A stretch of 64,000 nt of DNA, from assembly GCF_013377085.1 (NCBI RefSeq), contig NZ_JACAAX010000013.1, positions 1 through 64,000 on the forward strand, in the 5' to 3' direction. How positions within the stretch are numbered: position 1 is the stretch's first letter; the number at the start of each line of letters is the position of its first letter. Shown one piece after another: positions 34,641-45,297 of the stretch. Under the pieces are notes generated by a model, which saw only the letters and a program-made list of their open reading frames with translations, was not told where the DNA came from and searched no databases. The translations under genes and the position numbers were made by a program. This stretch comes from Rhodoplanes sp. (GTDB lineage Bacteria > Pseudomonadota > Alphaproteobacteria > Rhizobiales > Xanthobacteraceae).

Positions 34641-36941
34641 TCAGAACGTGACGGTCAGGCGACTGTTGAAGGAGCGCCCAGGTCCCAACACGCTGTACCC
34701 CCAAGCGCCGTCGTAGTTGACCAGGTTGGCGCCGCCGAGCGGGAGCCAGTAGTATTTGTTGAACAGATTGTCGATGCCGGCATCGATCCGGACGTTCTTC
34801 CATTGATAGCCGGTGCGGATGTTCACCAGCGCGTAACCCGGTGTGGTGAGCTCGTTGCGCACCTCGCTGACCTCGTTCTTGGTGCCGACGAGCTGCACCT
34901 CCACCGAGTTGGTCCAGCCGCCGAGCGTGTGGTCCAGACCGATCCGCCCGTTGATCGGCATCACGTGATAGAGATTGATGCCGTCGGTGCGTTGGCCGCG
35001 CACATAGCCGAGCGTCCCACGCAGCACCCCGCGGCCATAGGCCAGGTCGTCCCACACCGCGACCTTGCCGGCGAGATTGACGCCGGCGAGCCATGCGTCG
35101 TGATTGGCGAACTGCAAATAGACGAAGTTGTTGGTCGTCGTCTGGTTCATGGCGGAGCAGGTCATCGAGCCGGCTTTCACTGGGCAGCGGTCGACGTCGA
35201 TGTAATCCTGCACATAGGTGTAGTAGGGCGTGACCTTCACCTCCCAGACCTTGTTGGCCAGATCGTGCCAGCCCAACGTGAAGCTCGCCGTGTGGGCTTT
35301 CTCGGGGACCAGATCGACATTGCCGACATAGCCGTTGCCGTCGCCGAACCAGCCGATCATCGACATGGCCATCATGTTGGTCGACCAGGTGTAGCGCTCG
35401 TAGAGATTGGGCGAACGCGTCTTGCGGGCGACGCCGACCTCGTAGACGCTCCAATCGTCCGGCGTGTAGCGAAGGAGCGCCGACCCGTCGATGTTGACGT
35501 CGGTGCGACCACGATCGAGCTTGTTGAACGCGGTCGCATCGGCCCCGTACATCATCATGTTGTAGCCCTGAACCGGACCGGTGTTCATCGCGACGATGTC
35601 GTTGCGCAGTCCGATCACCGTCGTCCAGTCGCGAGACCACCGGCGTTCCCACTCGACGAAGGTCCCGACCCGGGCGCGCCGGCCGTCGTTGATGTTCCAG
35701 AACACGTTGGGGGACATCATCATCGAGCCGGGGACCGGATCCCACCAGTCGTCGAGATGATTGTAGTTCAGCTCGTTGCCGACCCGGAGCAGATCCTGCT
35801 GCGACACCGGGATGATCGCCTTGACCGAATAGCCGGTGTCCAGCGACCTCGTGTCCATCGGCATGTTGCCGGTCTTGTCGGGCTCGATGAACCCCATGGT
35901 GTGGCGGGTCTGGTGGACGAAGGCGGTCGCCTCCAGATTGCCCCAGTCGAACCGGCCCTCGTACTTGCCGTTGGCGAACAGGCCGCGGTTGTAGACCATG
36001 TCCATCCACTGGTTCACATAGCCCTGGTAGGGGATGAACTGGCCGCCGATCTGGACCGTGTACTGGCTGTCGAGGGTGCGCTTGGCGATCGTCAGGGCGT
36101 GGTTCTGCATCTCGTAGAGCGTCGACTTCACCTTGGTGCCGTCGGCCGCCTTGTAGTCGCTCGCCTTGACCCAGCCGCCCGCATAGGTCACGGCCGTGTC
36201 GGCATTGGCGATGGAGGCGTTGGCGTCGGCGCCGTAGCTGTTGTTGATGCTGCGGTAGAAGCCAGACACGGTGGCCGACGTCACCAAGGCAGAGGTGGGC
36301 GCGAACTGGGGTGCTGCGGTCTCGACCACGACCTTGCCGGCCGTGTAGTCGCCGCCGACGCTCACCGGCGACACCCCGACATAGGCCTTCAGGTTGGAGA
36401 TCTGCGCCGGGTTCACGAAGGAGAGCGGCGGATTCATCTCGTTCGGGCAGGCCGGGCCGAGCAGCATGCCGTTGACGGCCACCTGCACCCGGTCGGCGCC
36501 CTGGCCGTTGATGGCGGGCAGGCTCGACACCCCGCCGGCCCCCCAGGTTGCGCCGCCCGGGATCAGATCGATGAGCGATGCCGTGTCGCTGGTGCCGAGG
36601 GCGCGCGAGAACGCCCCGGCAGCCGAGATGGTGGCGGTGTTGACCGGGACCGACGGGCCGCTCGCCGTCGCGGCGCCGCCGGCCGGGCCGGCAGGTGAGG
36701 GAGCAACTGCCGCGGGCACCGGCGTCGCCGGCGCGGCGCGGCGCGACGTGGCGGCGCGGGACCGCTGTGGGCGCGGCTTCGGCTTCTCGGTCTCGACCGT
36801 GACGGGTGGCACCACGGTCGCCGTCTGGGCTCGCGCGGGCTGCGGCATCGCCGCGACGGTGGCGAGAGCGAGTGTGGGAGACAAGAGCGCAGTCGTCAGC
36901 ATGAGCCGCCCGCGGCGGCGGGGGCATGGAACGGAACGCAT
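34641..36941 (-). CDS. TonB-dependent outer-membrane receptor, OprC-like (copper)
   Basis: 766 residues with signal peptide, plug domain and a 22-strand barrel ending in Phe (NSRLTVTF). The copper pattern known from Pseudomonas OprC is present: CxxxM as Cys165-Pro-Asn-Glu-Met169 in the plug, and HxM as His347-Thr-Met349 in the barrel. Met-rich loops (NMPMD, TNMMAMSM) add candidate ligands. I preferred the Met at 36941 (MRSVPCPRRRGRLML) with GAGGA eight bases upstream over the earlier ATG at 36977. The neighbours are exbB-exbD-tonB downstream and a DUF2946-like gene upstream. Copper is a strong inference from motif; other soft metals are not excluded. Confidence 0.88.
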   Translation of the reverse strand: MRSVPCPRRRGRLMLTTALLSPTLALATVAAMPQPARAQTATVVPPVTVETEKPKPRPQRSRAATSRRAAPATPVPAAVAPSPAGPAGGAATASGPSVPVNTATISAAGAFSRALGTSDTASLIDLIPGGATWGAGGVSSLPAINGQGADRVQVAVNGMLLGPACPNEMNPPLSFVNPAQISNLKAYVGVSPVSVGGDYTAGKVVVETAAPQFAPTSALVTSATVSGFYRSINNSYGADANASIANADTAVTYAGGWVKASDYKAADGTKVKSTLYEMQNHALTIAKRTLDSQYTVQIGGQFIPYQGYVNQWMDMVYNRGLFANGKYEGRFDWGNLEATAFVHQTRHTMGFIEPDKTGNMPMDTRSLDTGYSVKAIIPVSQQDLLRVGNELNYNHLDDWWDPVPGSMMMSPNVFWNINDGRRARVGTFVEWERRWSRDWTTVIGLRNDIVAMNTGPVQGYNMMMYGADATAFNKLDRGRTDVNIDGSALLRYTPDDWSVYEVGVARKTRSPNLYERYTWSTNMMAMSMIGWFGDGNGYVGNVDLVPEKAHTASFTLGWHDLANKVWEVKVTPYYTYVQDYIDVDRCPVKAGSMTCSAMNQTTTNNFVYLQFANHDAWLAGVNLAGKVAVWDDLAYGRGVLRGTLGYVRGQRTDGINLYHVMPINGRIGLDHTLGGWTNSVEVQLVGTKNEVSEVRNELTTPGYALVNIRTGYQWKNVRIDAGIDNLFNKYYWLPLGGANLVNYDGAWGYSVLGPGRSFNSRLTVTF

Positions 36942-37097
36942 GGAAGGAGTCCTCGATGGCGTTCGAGACGCGATCACGACGGGGATGTCGTCGGCGCTGA
37001 ACCGAAGGGATCGGCTCGTGCTCGCGACGACGTCGACGTGCCGGCCTGCCAGTGCTGGCGACGGCGGTCGCCACGACTCCGGGCAGGGATCGGCCGG

Positions 37098-37592
37098 TCA
37101 GGCCGTCGCGGGCGGGGCGCGCGCCGCCGGACGTTCGTGCTCCCGTCGGAATTCGGGTGCAGCCGTCCATTGCGGGACGAGGACGTGGGGATGTGTCAGC
37201 CCCGGCAGCCGCAACACGCTCTGCTGCGGCGCGAGCAGGCTGTGCCCCGGAATGCAGAAGATGCACTGCGGGCAGGTCTTGGCAGACGGATCGTCCGGCC
37301 CGGACGGGTCCGGTGCGCCGTCCTGGCCCGGATGGCACAGCGATGCGAGGATGATGCGGTCGAGCGGGTCGGCAGGCGTTCCGACCAGGTGGGTCGGGAC
37401 AATCGCCTGGAACATCAGCGCGCAGGTCGCGAGCCACAGGATTGCGAGGCGCGATGCCGGCATCGTGCGCCGGAGCGTGGCGCGCAGGCGCGTGACGGAC
37501 GATGCCACGACGGTGCGCAGGGCCGTGAGGTCACGGCTTCCGTACTGCGGCGCTCGTCTGGCCCGTCGCATCGAAACCTTGTTGCAAATCAC
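37098..37592 (-). CDS. DUF2946-like Cys/His-containing small protein
   Basis: Up to 164 residues; the start is uncertain, since Met8 (37571) or Met44 (37463, MPASRLAILWLATCALMF) are also possible and the last gives a normal signal-anchor. The core has HPGQDG followed by CPQCIFCIPGHSLLAP, the Cys/His layout of DUF2946 proteins, which often accompany copper and TonB receptor genes. It lies 156 bp upstream of the receptor on the same strand. Metal binding in the periplasm is inferred; function unproven. Confidence 0.7.
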   Translation of the reverse strand: MICNKVSMRRARRAPQYGSRDLTALRTVVASSVTRLRATLRRTMPASRLAILWLATCALMFQAIVPTHLVGTPADPLDRIILASLCHPGQDGAPDPSGPDDPSAKTCPQCIFCIPGHSLLAPQQSVLRLPGLTHPHVLVPQWTAAPEFRREHERPAARAPPATA

Positions 37593-37939
37593 GACTGGCC
37601 AGCATGGACCGACGCATACCGGCGCAGACGATTAATAATAGGTTAATGCCACCTTATCGGGCATCGGTCCGGCGTTGAAGACGTCGGGCAATCAGTAAAC
37701 CGGGATTGTTCGCGAATTGGTCGAAGCGTTGCAGGACGGCAACAAGACGGCGCGATCGTGCGCCCATCCGCGCTCGCGCCCGCAAGGCAAATACATCTCT
37801 AAAAAGGAATGCGTCATGTGCTGCCTTTCGACGGCGGTCTCATGTTTCAGGTCGCGCTCTCTCGGTCGCCCTTTTCCCGGATCGGGCTGCGATCATCGTT
37901 CCGTCCAGGACCTGGGCGCCGGGACCGCGGCCGCAGCGA
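37593..37939. other. Intergenic region between the copper and sulfate loci
   Basis: 347 bp, upstream of the minus-strand DUF2946-like gene and downstream of cysA. The 37600-37700 part is comparatively AT-rich (gattaataataggttaatg) and is the likely promoter of the copper cluster. No gene is convincing. Confidence 0.5.
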
Positions 37940-38980
37940 CTATGCCGGAAACAGCCGCAGGGTGCGGAACTGCACGTGCAGGAGCTCGCCGCGCGTGACC
38001 GAGAGGTCGGGCGGCAGCTCGATTTCGATGGTCGGCAGCCCCTCGGCGATCAGGAGCTCGGCGCGGCGCGCCGGTCCGGCACGGCGCAGGCCGGTGACGC
38101 GGGTCGGCAGCCCGTGGCGGGCGTCCGACGGCACGAGGTCGCGCGGCCGCACGAACAGGGCGGCTGCGCCGGACGTGGTCCCCGTGCGGGTCGGCAGCGT
38201 ATGCGGACCGATCTTCACGGCGCCGGCGACGACCTCGACAGGGAGCCGCACGGCCTCGCCGATGAATCCGGCCACGAAGGCGGTGGCCGGTCGGTCGTAG
38301 ACGTCGTCCGGCGTGCCGATCTGCTCGATGCGGCCGCGGTCGAGGATGGCGACCCGGTCGGACAGCTCCAGCGCCTCGTCCTGGTCGTGGGTGACGAACA
38401 GCGTGGTGTGGCCGGTGCGATCGTGCAGGTCGCGCAGCCAGCGCCGCAGATCGCGCCGGACCTGGGCGTCGAGGGCGCCGAACGGCTCGTCGAGCAGCAG
38501 CACCTTGGGATCGACCGCGAGCGCGCGGGCGAGCGCGACGCGCTGGCGCTGGCCGCCGGAGAGCTGCGAGGGGAAGCGCCGCTCCAACCCGCCGAGCTGG
38601 ACGAGATCGAGAAGCTCCGACACGCGCCGGCGGATGTCGGCGCGGCTCGGCCGCAGATGGCGGGGCCGCACCTTCAGCCCGTAGGCGATGTTGCCGGCGA
38701 CGTCGAGATGCTTGAACAGCGCGTAGCTCTGGAACACGAAGCCGACCCGGCGCGCCTGCACGGGCACATAGGTCGCGTCCTCGCCGCCGAAATAGACGTG
38801 GCCGGCGGTCGGTCGCTCGAGCCCGGCGACGATGCGCAGCAACGTCGTCTTGCCCGAGCCCGACGGTCCGAGCAGCGCCACCAGCTCCCCGGCCTCGACC
38901 GACAGGTCGACGCCGGTCAGTGCGGGCGTGCCGCCGAACCTCTTCTCCAGCCCCTCGGCCCGAATGGCGACCGTGTTCAC
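37940..38980 (-). CDS. cysA: Sulfate/thiosulfate ABC transporter ATP-binding protein CysA
   Basis: 346 residues. Walker [10 protein letters not shown] (about residues 34-42), signature [16 protein letters not shown], Walker [13 protein letters not shown], and a C-terminal TOBE-like domain. The GTG start at 38980 ([10 protein letters not shown]) lies four bases after the cysW stop. It powers sulfate uptake with CysT and CysW. Last gene of the cys operon. Confidence 0.93.
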   Translation of the reverse strand: MNTVAIRAEGLEKRFGGTPALTGVDLSVEAGELVALLGPSGSGKTTLLRIVAGLERPTAGHVYFGGEDATYVPVQARRVGFVFQSYALFKHLDVAGNIAYGLKVRPRHLRPSRADIRRRVSELLDLVQLGGLERRFPSQLSGGQRQRVALARALAVDPKVLLLDEPFGALDAQVRRDLRRWLRDLHDRTGHTTLFVTHDQDEALELSDRVAILDRGRIEQIGTPDDVYDRPATAFVAGFIGEAVRLPVEVVAGAVKIGPHTLPTRTGTTSGAAALFVRPRDLVPSDARHGLPTRVTGLRRAGPARRAELLIAEGLPTIEIELPPDLSVTRGELLHVQFRTLRLFPA

Positions 38981-38984
38981 CCGC

Positions 38985-39899
38985 TCAGTATAGACGGGTC
39001 CGGCTGAGGGCGTCACCGTAGCGCCATTCCAGGATGGATTTGGCCAGGAGGGTGACGAGGGCGAGTCCGGCCAGGATCGAGGCGACCGCAAAGGCAGCGA
39101 CGAAGTTGTACTCATTGTAGAGAATCTCCACGTGGAGCGGCATCGTGTTGGTCAGGCCGCGCACGTGGCCGGACACCACCGAGACGGCTCCGAACTCGCC
39201 CATGGCGCGCGCATTGCACAGAAGAACGCCGTAGAGCAGCGCCCATTTCACGTTCGGCAGCGTCACGGTGATGAAGGCTTTGAGGCCCGAGGCGCCGAGC
39301 GTGAGGGCGGCCTCCTCCTCGGCGGTGCCTTGCTCCTGCATCAGCGGGATCAGCTCGCGGGCGACGAACGGGAAGGTCACGAAGACGGTGGCGAGCACGA
39401 TGCCCGGCACCGCGAAGATGATCTGCAGGTCGTGCGCCGCCAGCCATTTGCCGAACAGACCCTGGGCGCCGAACAGCAGCACGAAGACCAGCCCCGAGAC
39501 CACCGGCGACACCGAGAAGGGCAGGTCGATCAGGGTGATCATCAGGCTCTTGCCGGGGAACTCGAACTTGGCGATCGCCCAGGCGGCGCAGATGCCGAAC
39601 ACCAGGTTGAGCGGCACCGCGATCGCCGCGACCGTCAGGGTGAGCCAGATCGCCGCCTGAGTGTCGGGATCCGCGAAGGACGCCAGATAATGATCGAGGC
39701 CGCGGCGGAAGGCCTCGACGAACACGGCGACCAGCGGCAGCAGGATGAACAGCAGGAGAAAGCCGACCGCGAGGGCCACCAGGACGACGCGGGTGGCTGG
39801 CGCCTCGTCGATGATCGATCGCGCCGCCGCCCGGCGCCGCAGCCGCGACGCCGCCCCGGAGGGATCCTCCGACAGCGCTTCGGGTGTCGTCTCAGACAT
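38985..39899 (-). CDS. cysW: Sulfate ABC transporter permease CysW
   Basis: 304 residues with six hydrophobic helices and the ABC permease EAA loop ([19 protein letters not shown], about residues 205-223). [15 protein letters not shown] is the CysW-type motif after it. The start overlaps the cysT stop by eight bases. A hydrophilic N-terminal extension of about 35 residues is typical for rhizobial CysW. Confidence 0.94.
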   Translation of the reverse strand: MSETTPEALSEDPSGAASRLRRRAAARSIIDEAPATRVVLVALAVGFLLLFILLPLVAVFVEAFRRGLDHYLASFADPDTQAAIWLTLTVAAIAVPLNLVFGICAAWAIAKFEFPGKSLMITLIDLPFSVSPVVSGLVFVLLFGAQGLFGKWLAAHDLQIIFAVPGIVLATVFVTFPFVARELIPLMQEQGTAEEEAALTLGASGLKAFITVTLPNVKWALLYGVLLCNARAMGEFGAVSVVSGHVRGLTNTMPLHVEILYNEYNFVAAFAVASILAGLALVTLLAKSILEWRYGDALSRTRLY

Positions 39900-40755
39900 G
39901 CCCGAACCTCCGCCGGCTCCAGCCCTGCAACAGGTTGATGGCGAGCAGCGACAGGAAGGAGATCAGCAGCATGATCGAGGCGATCGCGGTGGCGCCCGCG
40001 TAGTTGAACTCCTCGAGCTGGATGACGATCAGCAGCGGCGCGATCTCGGACCGGAACGGCAGGTTGCCGGCGATGAAGATCACCGAGCCGTACTCGCCGA
40101 CGGCGCGGCCGAAGGCGAGCGCGAAGCCGGTCAGCACGGCGGGCAGCAGGGTCGGCAGCACGACCCGGACGATCGTCTGCCGCCGGGTCGCGCCGAGCGT
40201 GGCGGAGGCTTCCTCGATCTCGCGGTCGAGATCCGCCAGCACCGGCTGCACGGTGCGCACCACGAAGGGCAGGCCGACGAACACCAGGGCGATGAAGATG
40301 CCGAGCGGCGTGAAGGCGATTTTTATCCCGAACGGCGCGAACAGGCTGCCGATCCAGCCGTTCGGGGCATAGATGGCGGCGAGCGAGATGCCGGCGACTG
40401 CGGTCGGCAGCGCGAAGGGCAGGTCGACCATGGCGTCGAGAAGGCGGCGGCCCGGGAAGGCGTAGCGGGTCAGCACCCAGGCGACCAGAAGTCCGAACAC
40501 CGCGTTGACGGCGGCGGCCGCGAGCGACAGCCCGAAGCTCGTCTCCAGCGCCGCCAGCACGCGCGGCGTGGTGGCGACGCGCCAGATCCCGCCGATCCCG
40601 AGGCCGCTCGCCCGCAGGACGAGGGCGGCGAGCGGAATCAGCACGATCAGCGAGAGATAGACGACCGAGAAGCCGAACGTGATGCCGAATCCAGGCAGCG
40701 CGCTCGGCTTTTTGAAGCGCCAGGTCGGAGCGGCCGCGGTCGCGACGAGGCTCAT
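39892..40755 (-). CDS. cysT: Sulfate ABC transporter permease CysT (CysU)
   Basis: 287 residues, six helices, with [16 protein letters not shown] and the EAA loop [20 protein letters not shown] followed by [16 protein letters not shown], a CysT hallmark. The start codon overlaps the stop of the binding-protein gene (ATGA). It forms the channel with CysW. Confidence 0.94.
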   Translation of the reverse strand: MSLVATAAAPTWRFKKPSALPGFGITFGFSVVYLSLIVLIPLAALVLRASGLGIGGIWRVATTPRVLAALETSFGLSLAAAAVNAVFGLLVAWVLTRYAFPGRRLLDAMVDLPFALPTAVAGISLAAIYAPNGWIGSLFAPFGIKIAFTPLGIFIALVFVGLPFVVRTVQPVLADLDREIEEASATLGATRRQTIVRVVLPTLLPAVLTGFALAFGRAVGEYGSVIFIAGNLPFRSEIAPLLIVIQLEEFNYAGATAIASIMLLISFLSLLAINLLQGWSRRRFGHV

Positions 40756-41816
40756 CGCGACGGCGTGCCGGGCTTGTAGATCTGGTCGAAGACGCCGCCG
40801 TCGGCGAAGTGCTCGGCCTGCGCCTTGGTCCAGCCGCCGAACACCGCGTCGATGGTGACGAGCTTCACCTTGCCGAAGCGGGCGATGTCCTCGGGCGCGG
40901 CGTGCTCGGGCTTCGAGGGCCGGTAGAAATTCGCCGCGATGATGCGCTGGCCGGCGGGAGAGTAGAGGAAGTCCAGATAGGCCTGGGCGACCACGCGGGT
41001 GCCGCGCTTGTCGACCACCTGGTCGACCAGCGCGACCGGCGGCTCGGCCAGGATCGACAGCGACGGATAGACGATGTCGAACTTGTCGGCGCCGAACTCC
41101 TGCTGGGCCAGGAAGCCCTCGTTCTCCCAGGCGATCAGCACGTCGCCGAGGCCGCGCTGGACGAACGTGGTGGTCGACCCGCGCGCCCCGGTGTCGAGCA
41201 CCGGCACGTTGCGATAGATCGCCCCGACCAGCTCCTTGGCCTTGGCGACGTCGCCCTTGCTGCGGTCGAGCTCGAAGGCCCAGGCGGCCAGGTAGTTCCA
41301 GCGCGCGCCGCCCGAGGTCTTCGGGTTCGGCGTGATCACCGCGATGCCCGGTTTGGCGAGGTCGTCCCAGTCCTTGATGCCCTTCGGGTTGCCCTTGCGG
41401 ACCAGCAGCACGATGGTCGAGGTGTAGGGCGAGGCGTTGTTGGGGAGGCGCGTCTGCCAATTGTCGGGCAGCTTCTTGGATTCGCGCGCGATGGCGTCGA
41501 TGTCGCCGGCGAGCGCCAGCGTCACCACGTCGGCGTCGAGTCCGTCGATCACGGCGCGCGCCTGTCGGCCGGAGCCGCCGTGCGAGGCGCGGATCGTAAC
41601 CCTCTGGCCGGTCTTGGACTGCCATTCCTTGGCAAAAGCGTCGTTGACGGCGCGGTAGAGCTCCCGGGTCGGGTCGTAGGAGACATTGATCAGCGTCACG
41701 TCCTGGGCACGGGCGCTGGTCGGCCCGCCGAATAGCGCGGCTGTCGCTGCCGCCGCAACGGTCAGCGCGAGCATGGAGGCGCGCATCCGATGCGGGATGC
41801 TCGATGAAATCGTCAT
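40752..41816 (-). CDS. Periplasmic sulfate-binding protein
   Basis: 354 residues with a Sec signal (to about residue 37, ARAQ). The family start [18 protein letters not shown], the sulfate-loop [16 protein letters not shown], and [15 protein letters not shown] identify the Sbp/CysP family. It is the first gene of the operon and captures sulfate for CysTWA. GAAAGG nine bases upstream supports the start; an internal Met11 is possible. Sulfate versus thiosulfate preference cannot be told. Confidence 0.93.
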   Translation of the reverse strand: MTISSSIPHRMRASMLALTVAAAATAALFGGPTSARAQDVTLINVSYDPTRELYRAVNDAFAKEWQSKTGQRVTIRASHGGSGRQARAVIDGLDADVVTLALAGDIDAIARESKKLPDNWQTRLPNNASPYTSTIVLLVRKGNPKGIKDWDDLAKPGIAVITPNPKTSGGARWNYLAAWAFELDRSKGDVAKAKELVGAIYRNVPVLDTGARGSTTTFVQRGLGDVLIAWENEGFLAQQEFGADKFDIVYPSLSILAEPPVALVDQVVDKRGTRVVAQAYLDFLYSPAGQRIIAANFYRPSKPEHAAPEDIARFGKVKLVTIDAVFGGWTKAQAEHFADGGVFDQIYKPGTPSR

Positions 41817-42188
41817 CGCGTCACACCTTTCGAACCAGTCAGATCACATGCCGCGATCGGGTGCGGCACCGCATGAAACGATGAAACCCGCAAAAGCGGC
41901 GCGGGTGCAACGCCGCGCGGCCCGAAAAGAGCGGGCATTCCGCCCGCGACCCCCGGCGAGAAGCGTTTTCTCCCGACGACCAGCAGGGGAGTGGATCGTT
42001 CGTCGGCGCCGCCATCCGAATCGCATGCTGCAGAACCGCGCCGGCCCGGTCAACGGACCGGCTGCCGCGCCCAGCCCCGCTCGCGCGTGTGCGGTGCGGT
42101 GGTGCGCCGGCGCGTCAGCGTGGCGGTGCCTCGGTGCGCAGATGCTTCGAAACGCGATTCTCTTGCGTGGAGGAGCTGCTCGTTCCCC
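41817..42188. other. Intergenic region upstream of the sulfate operon
   Basis: 372 bp between the sulfate-binding gene and the end of the amidohydrolase gene, both on the minus strand. It must hold the sulfate operon promoter and, by analogy, a CysB-type or other sulfur regulator site, but I see no clear palindrome. No coding sequence is convincing. Confidence 0.45.
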
Positions 42189-43076
42189 TCACAGCCGGTA
42201 GAGCCGCATCGCATTGTCGTGCAGGACGGCCCGGCGTTCCGCTTCCGGTCGGTCGGCCAGCGCCGCCCGGACGGCCGCCACGATCGCACCGTAGTCGGTC
42301 CACAGCTTCTCGATCGGGAAGTTCGAGCCCCATACGCAGCGCGCGGGGCCGAACAGCTCCAGCGTCTCCGTCACCACCTCGGCGATGTGGGCGGGATCGT
42401 TACGGCGGATGAAGGTGCCGAGTGCCGACAGCTTGACGTGAACATTCGGCTCGTCGGCGAGCCGCCGCATTCCGTCGCGCCAGCGTCGGCGGCCGTCGGC
42501 CGAGCGGTCCTCCGGCATGCCGGCGTGCTCCAGCACGAAACTGATGCGCGGCAGCGCGCGGGCGAGCGCCGCGCCGTCCGCCATCTGGCCGGCGAACACC
42601 TGCAGCTCGAACAGCAGGCCGAACTCTTCCAGCCGGGCTAGATTGCGCCGCAACGCCGGCTCGTTCATCAGGTCCGGCCGATCGGCGAAGCGGTAGAGCT
42701 CCTTCTCGTGCCAGTGGAGCTGGTGGCGCAGGCCGCGCAGCCGCGGGCAGCGCGCCTGTGCGGTCATCACGTCGGCGGCGTTATCGGCCATCAGGTCGAC
42801 GAAGCCGACGATGCCGTGCGGCCAGCCGGTGCGGTCGGCGACCGCCTGCACCCATTCGACCTCCTCGACGGCCCGCTCTCTCGCCCAGTTGGTCTGGACA
42901 TAGACCGAGCGGACGATGCCGCAGCCCGCGATGTCCTGCAGGTACTCCTCGATCGGATAGTCGCGCTTGATGGCGTCGTAGCTCCCGAAGATGCGCGGCA
43001 CGCTCTCGCCCTGCAGCCAGGGCTGGTCGGCGCATCGCCAGATGTGGTGATGGGCGTCGACGATCGGCTCGGTCAC
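42189..43076 (-). CDS. Amidohydrolase 2 family protein (COG3618-like lactonase)
   Basis: 295 residues, a TIM-barrel metal hydrolase. VDAHHHIW at residues 6-13 is the first metal motif; HWHEKE, HAGMP and the terminal CVWGSNFPIEK complete the set. The group includes 2-pyrone-4,6-dicarboxylate lactonase and sugar lactonases. GTG at 43076 is supported by AAGGA eight bases upstream and by alignment of the family start; the ATG at 43163 would add a poor extension. Flanking genes give no pathway context. Confidence 0.87.
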   Translation of the reverse strand: MTEPIVDAHHHIWRCADQPWLQGESVPRIFGSYDAIKRDYPIEEYLQDIAGCGIVRSVYVQTNWARERAVEEVEWVQAVADRTGWPHGIVGFVDLMADNAADVMTAQARCPRLRGLRHQLHWHEKELYRFADRPDLMNEPALRRNLARLEEFGLLFELQVFAGQMADGAALARALPRISFVLEHAGMPEDRSADGRRRWRDGMRRLADEPNVHVKLSALGTFIRRNDPAHIAEVVTETLELFGPARCVWGSNFPIEKLWTDYGAIVAAVRAALADRPEAERRAVLHDNAMRLYRL

Positions 43077-43418
43077 GGAACTGATCCTTGCGGGGGAGGG
43101 GGAAGATCGCGGGACGGAGAGGGGGTACGATGGGAGGTGCTGTTCGCAAGAGGTGCTGTTCATAACAAGCGGCCCGGCCCGCCTGGAGCGGCAGTCCGGC
43201 GTGTCAGCTATGCGCGGGCCGCCGCGAAGCGTATCATTGATGGCGTATCGATTGCACGTCCGGTCCGCGGCGGCAGCGCCGCGACCGCGTTGATGTTTTC
43301 ACGTCCACGGCCTACCGGTTTTTCGTCGGCGATAGGGTCGACAGGCTGGCCGCAGTGGTTGCACGGCGGTATGATGGCGTTGTTTCATTCCGGTTTCTGA
43401 AACGGTCGCGAGGCGGCC
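43077..43418. other. Intergenic region before the TPR-caspase gene
   Basis: 342 bp between divergent genes, with no coding signal or repeat that I recognise. The part 43215-43260 is poorer in GC (cgtatcattgatggcgtatc) and may be a promoter. Confidence 0.45.
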
Positions 43419-45242
43419 ATGACATTGTTGAAGCGCATCTCTCGTTCTTTCCTCCTCGTCGCCTGTGCTGTCGTCCTGATCGTTGCGCCGAGTCTGCTGG
43501 TCGCCGCGCCACAGGGCCGTGATGCGCTGGCCCGCGAGCGGGCGGCCTGTGCCGGCAAGGATCCGGACGCGTCGATCATGGCCTGCACGGGCCTGCTGGA
43601 GGGCTCAGCCAAGCTGTCGGCGAAGGAACGGGCGGACATCCTCAACAGTCGCGGCGTCGCCTACGGCGACAAGGGGCGATACGACCAGGCGATTCGCGAC
43701 CTCGACATGGCCGTCCAGCTCGACCCGGGGAACCCGACGATCTTCGTCAATCGCGGCCTGGCCCACCGCCGCAATGGCGATTTCGACCAGGCGGAACGCA
43801 GCTATGTCGAGGCGATCCGGCTCGATCCCAGGCAGCCGGCGGTCCACAACAATCTCGGCTTCGTCTACTCCCAGCGCAGCGAGTTCGACCGGGCGATCCG
43901 CGAATACGACGAGGCGATCAGGCTCGATCCCCGCTTCGCGAATGCGTATGCCAACCGCGGCTTCGCGTTGATGGCGAAAGGCGACCTCGATCGCGCCGCG
44001 GCCGACTTCGATCAGGCGATCCGGGCCGATCCGAAATACCCCAATCCGCACCGGCTCCGCGGCTTGTTGCTGGTGCAGCGGGGCGAACTCGGGCCGGCGA
44101 TGCGATCCTACGACGATGCGATCCGGCTCAATCCCAAATACGCCGTCGCCTATCGCAATCGCGGCGAGTTGTTCGCCCGCATCGGCGATCCGGATCGGGC
44201 GCTCGCCGATCTCACCGAGGCGATCCGGCTCGATCCGTCCGAAGGCGCTGCCTACACGGCGCGCGGTCTGGTGCTCGAGCAGAGGAACGAGCGCGCGCGC
44301 GCGCTCGCCGATTTCCGCAATGCCACGGCTGTTCGCGTGACAGGCGAGACGCGTGCCGGGATGGCGGATTTGCGGACCGCGCAGGAGGTGGCGCGTGAGC
44401 ATATCGCGGCGCTGACCGGCGGAACGGCCGCGGTGTCCGCGGTGCCGTCACCGGCCATAGCCGCGCCGGCCGCCACGTCTTCGCCTCCGGTTGCCGCAAC
44501 GGCGAGCGCCATGACGCAGACGGCCGTCGTGAAGCCGTCGGCCTTCGCGCATCGCGTCGCCCTCGTGGTCGGCAACAGCGCATATCGCTTCGCGCCGCCG
44601 CTCGGCAATCCGGAGCACGACGCCGGCGACATGGCGACCGCGCTGCGGCGCATCGGCTTCGACGTGGTGGAGGGCCAGAATCTCGACCGCCGCGGCATGG
44701 ACGACGCGGTCCGCGAGTTCGGCCGCAAGCTCGATCGCGCCGACCTCGCGGTGTTCTTCTATGCCGGCCATGGCCTGCAGGTCGCCGGCAAGAACTATCT
44801 GGTGCCGGTCGACGCCAAGCTGGAGCGGCCCGGCGACCTCGCCCTCGATGCGGTCGACGTCTCGCTGGTGCTGGCCCAGATGGAAGCCGACAAGCGGGTC
44901 AATCTGGTGTTTCTCGACGCCTGCCGGGACAACCCGCTGTCGCGCAGCCTGGCGCGCTCGCTCGGCACCCGCTCGGCGAGCGTCGGCTCGGGCCTCGCCT
45001 CGATCCAGAGCGCGCTCGGAACCTTGATCGCCTACGCCACCCAGCCCGACAATGTGGCGCTCGACGGGGAGGGGCGGAACAGCCCGTTCACGACGGCACT
45101 GCTGCGGCATCTGGCGACGCCGGGAACCGACATCGGCACCGTCATGCGGCGTGTGCGCGCCGACGTGGTGACGGCGACGCGCGAGAAGCAGGTCCCGTGG
45201 GATCACTCCTCGCTGATCGGCGAGGTCGTGCTGGTGCCGTGA
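43419..45242 (+). CDS. TPR-repeat caspase-like (peptidase C14) protein
   Basis: 607 residues. A Sec signal/anchor (residues about 8-30), seven consecutive TPRs (about 72-310, each ending in a DP or NP turn such as AIRLDPRQ), an Ala/Pro/Thr linker (about 335-380), then a p20-like caspase domain from about 383 (HRVALVVGNSAYRF). The catalytic dyad is His451 (FFYAGHG) and Cys502 (DACRDNP). The domain order, TPRs before protease, suggests substrate recruitment by the TPR solenoid in the periplasm. A second caspase lies 3 kb away at 48327-49700. Physiological target unknown. Confidence 0.92.
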   Translation: MTLLKRISRSFLLVACAVVLIVAPSLLVAAPQGRDALARERAACAGKDPDASIMACTGLLEGSAKLSAKERADILNSRGVAYGDKGRYDQAIRDLDMAVQLDPGNPTIFVNRGLAHRRNGDFDQAERSYVEAIRLDPRQPAVHNNLGFVYSQRSEFDRAIREYDEAIRLDPRFANAYANRGFALMAKGDLDRAAADFDQAIRADPKYPNPHRLRGLLLVQRGELGPAMRSYDDAIRLNPKYAVAYRNRGELFARIGDPDRALADLTEAIRLDPSEGAAYTARGLVLEQRNERARALADFRNATAVRVTGETRAGMADLRTAQEVAREHIAALTGGTAAVSAVPSPAIAAPAATSSPPVAATASAMTQTAVVKPSAFAHRVALVVGNSAYRFAPPLGNPEHDAGDMATALRRIGFDVVEGQNLDRRGMDDAVREFGRKLDRADLAVFFYAGHGLQVAGKNYLVPVDAKLERPGDLALDAVDVSLVLAQMEADKRVNLVFLDACRDNPLSRSLARSLGTRSASVGSGLASIQSALGTLIAYATQPDNVALDGEGRNSPFTTALLRHLATPGTDIGTVMRRVRADVVTATREKQVPWDHSSLIGEVVLVP

Positions 45243-45244
45243 GG

Positions 45245-45268
45245 GCGCCGGCCTGGGACGGCCGGCGC
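45245..45268. terminator. Hairpin between convergent genes
   Basis: Perfect 9-bp stem gcgccggcc / ggccggcgc with loop tgggac, directly after the TPR-caspase stop and 29 bp before the end of the opposing binding-protein gene. No T-run; could serve both directions. Confidence 0.55.
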
Positions 45269-45297
45269 GTCAGGCCGAACGCTACTGCACCGCGACG

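Noticed and set aside
37809-37940. Possible Cys-rich leader peptide (MCCLSTAVSCF) near the sulfate operon
   Set aside because: A ribosome site is present, but the frame runs into cysA antisense and lies at the wrong end of the sulfate operon to act as its leader, so I could not support it.
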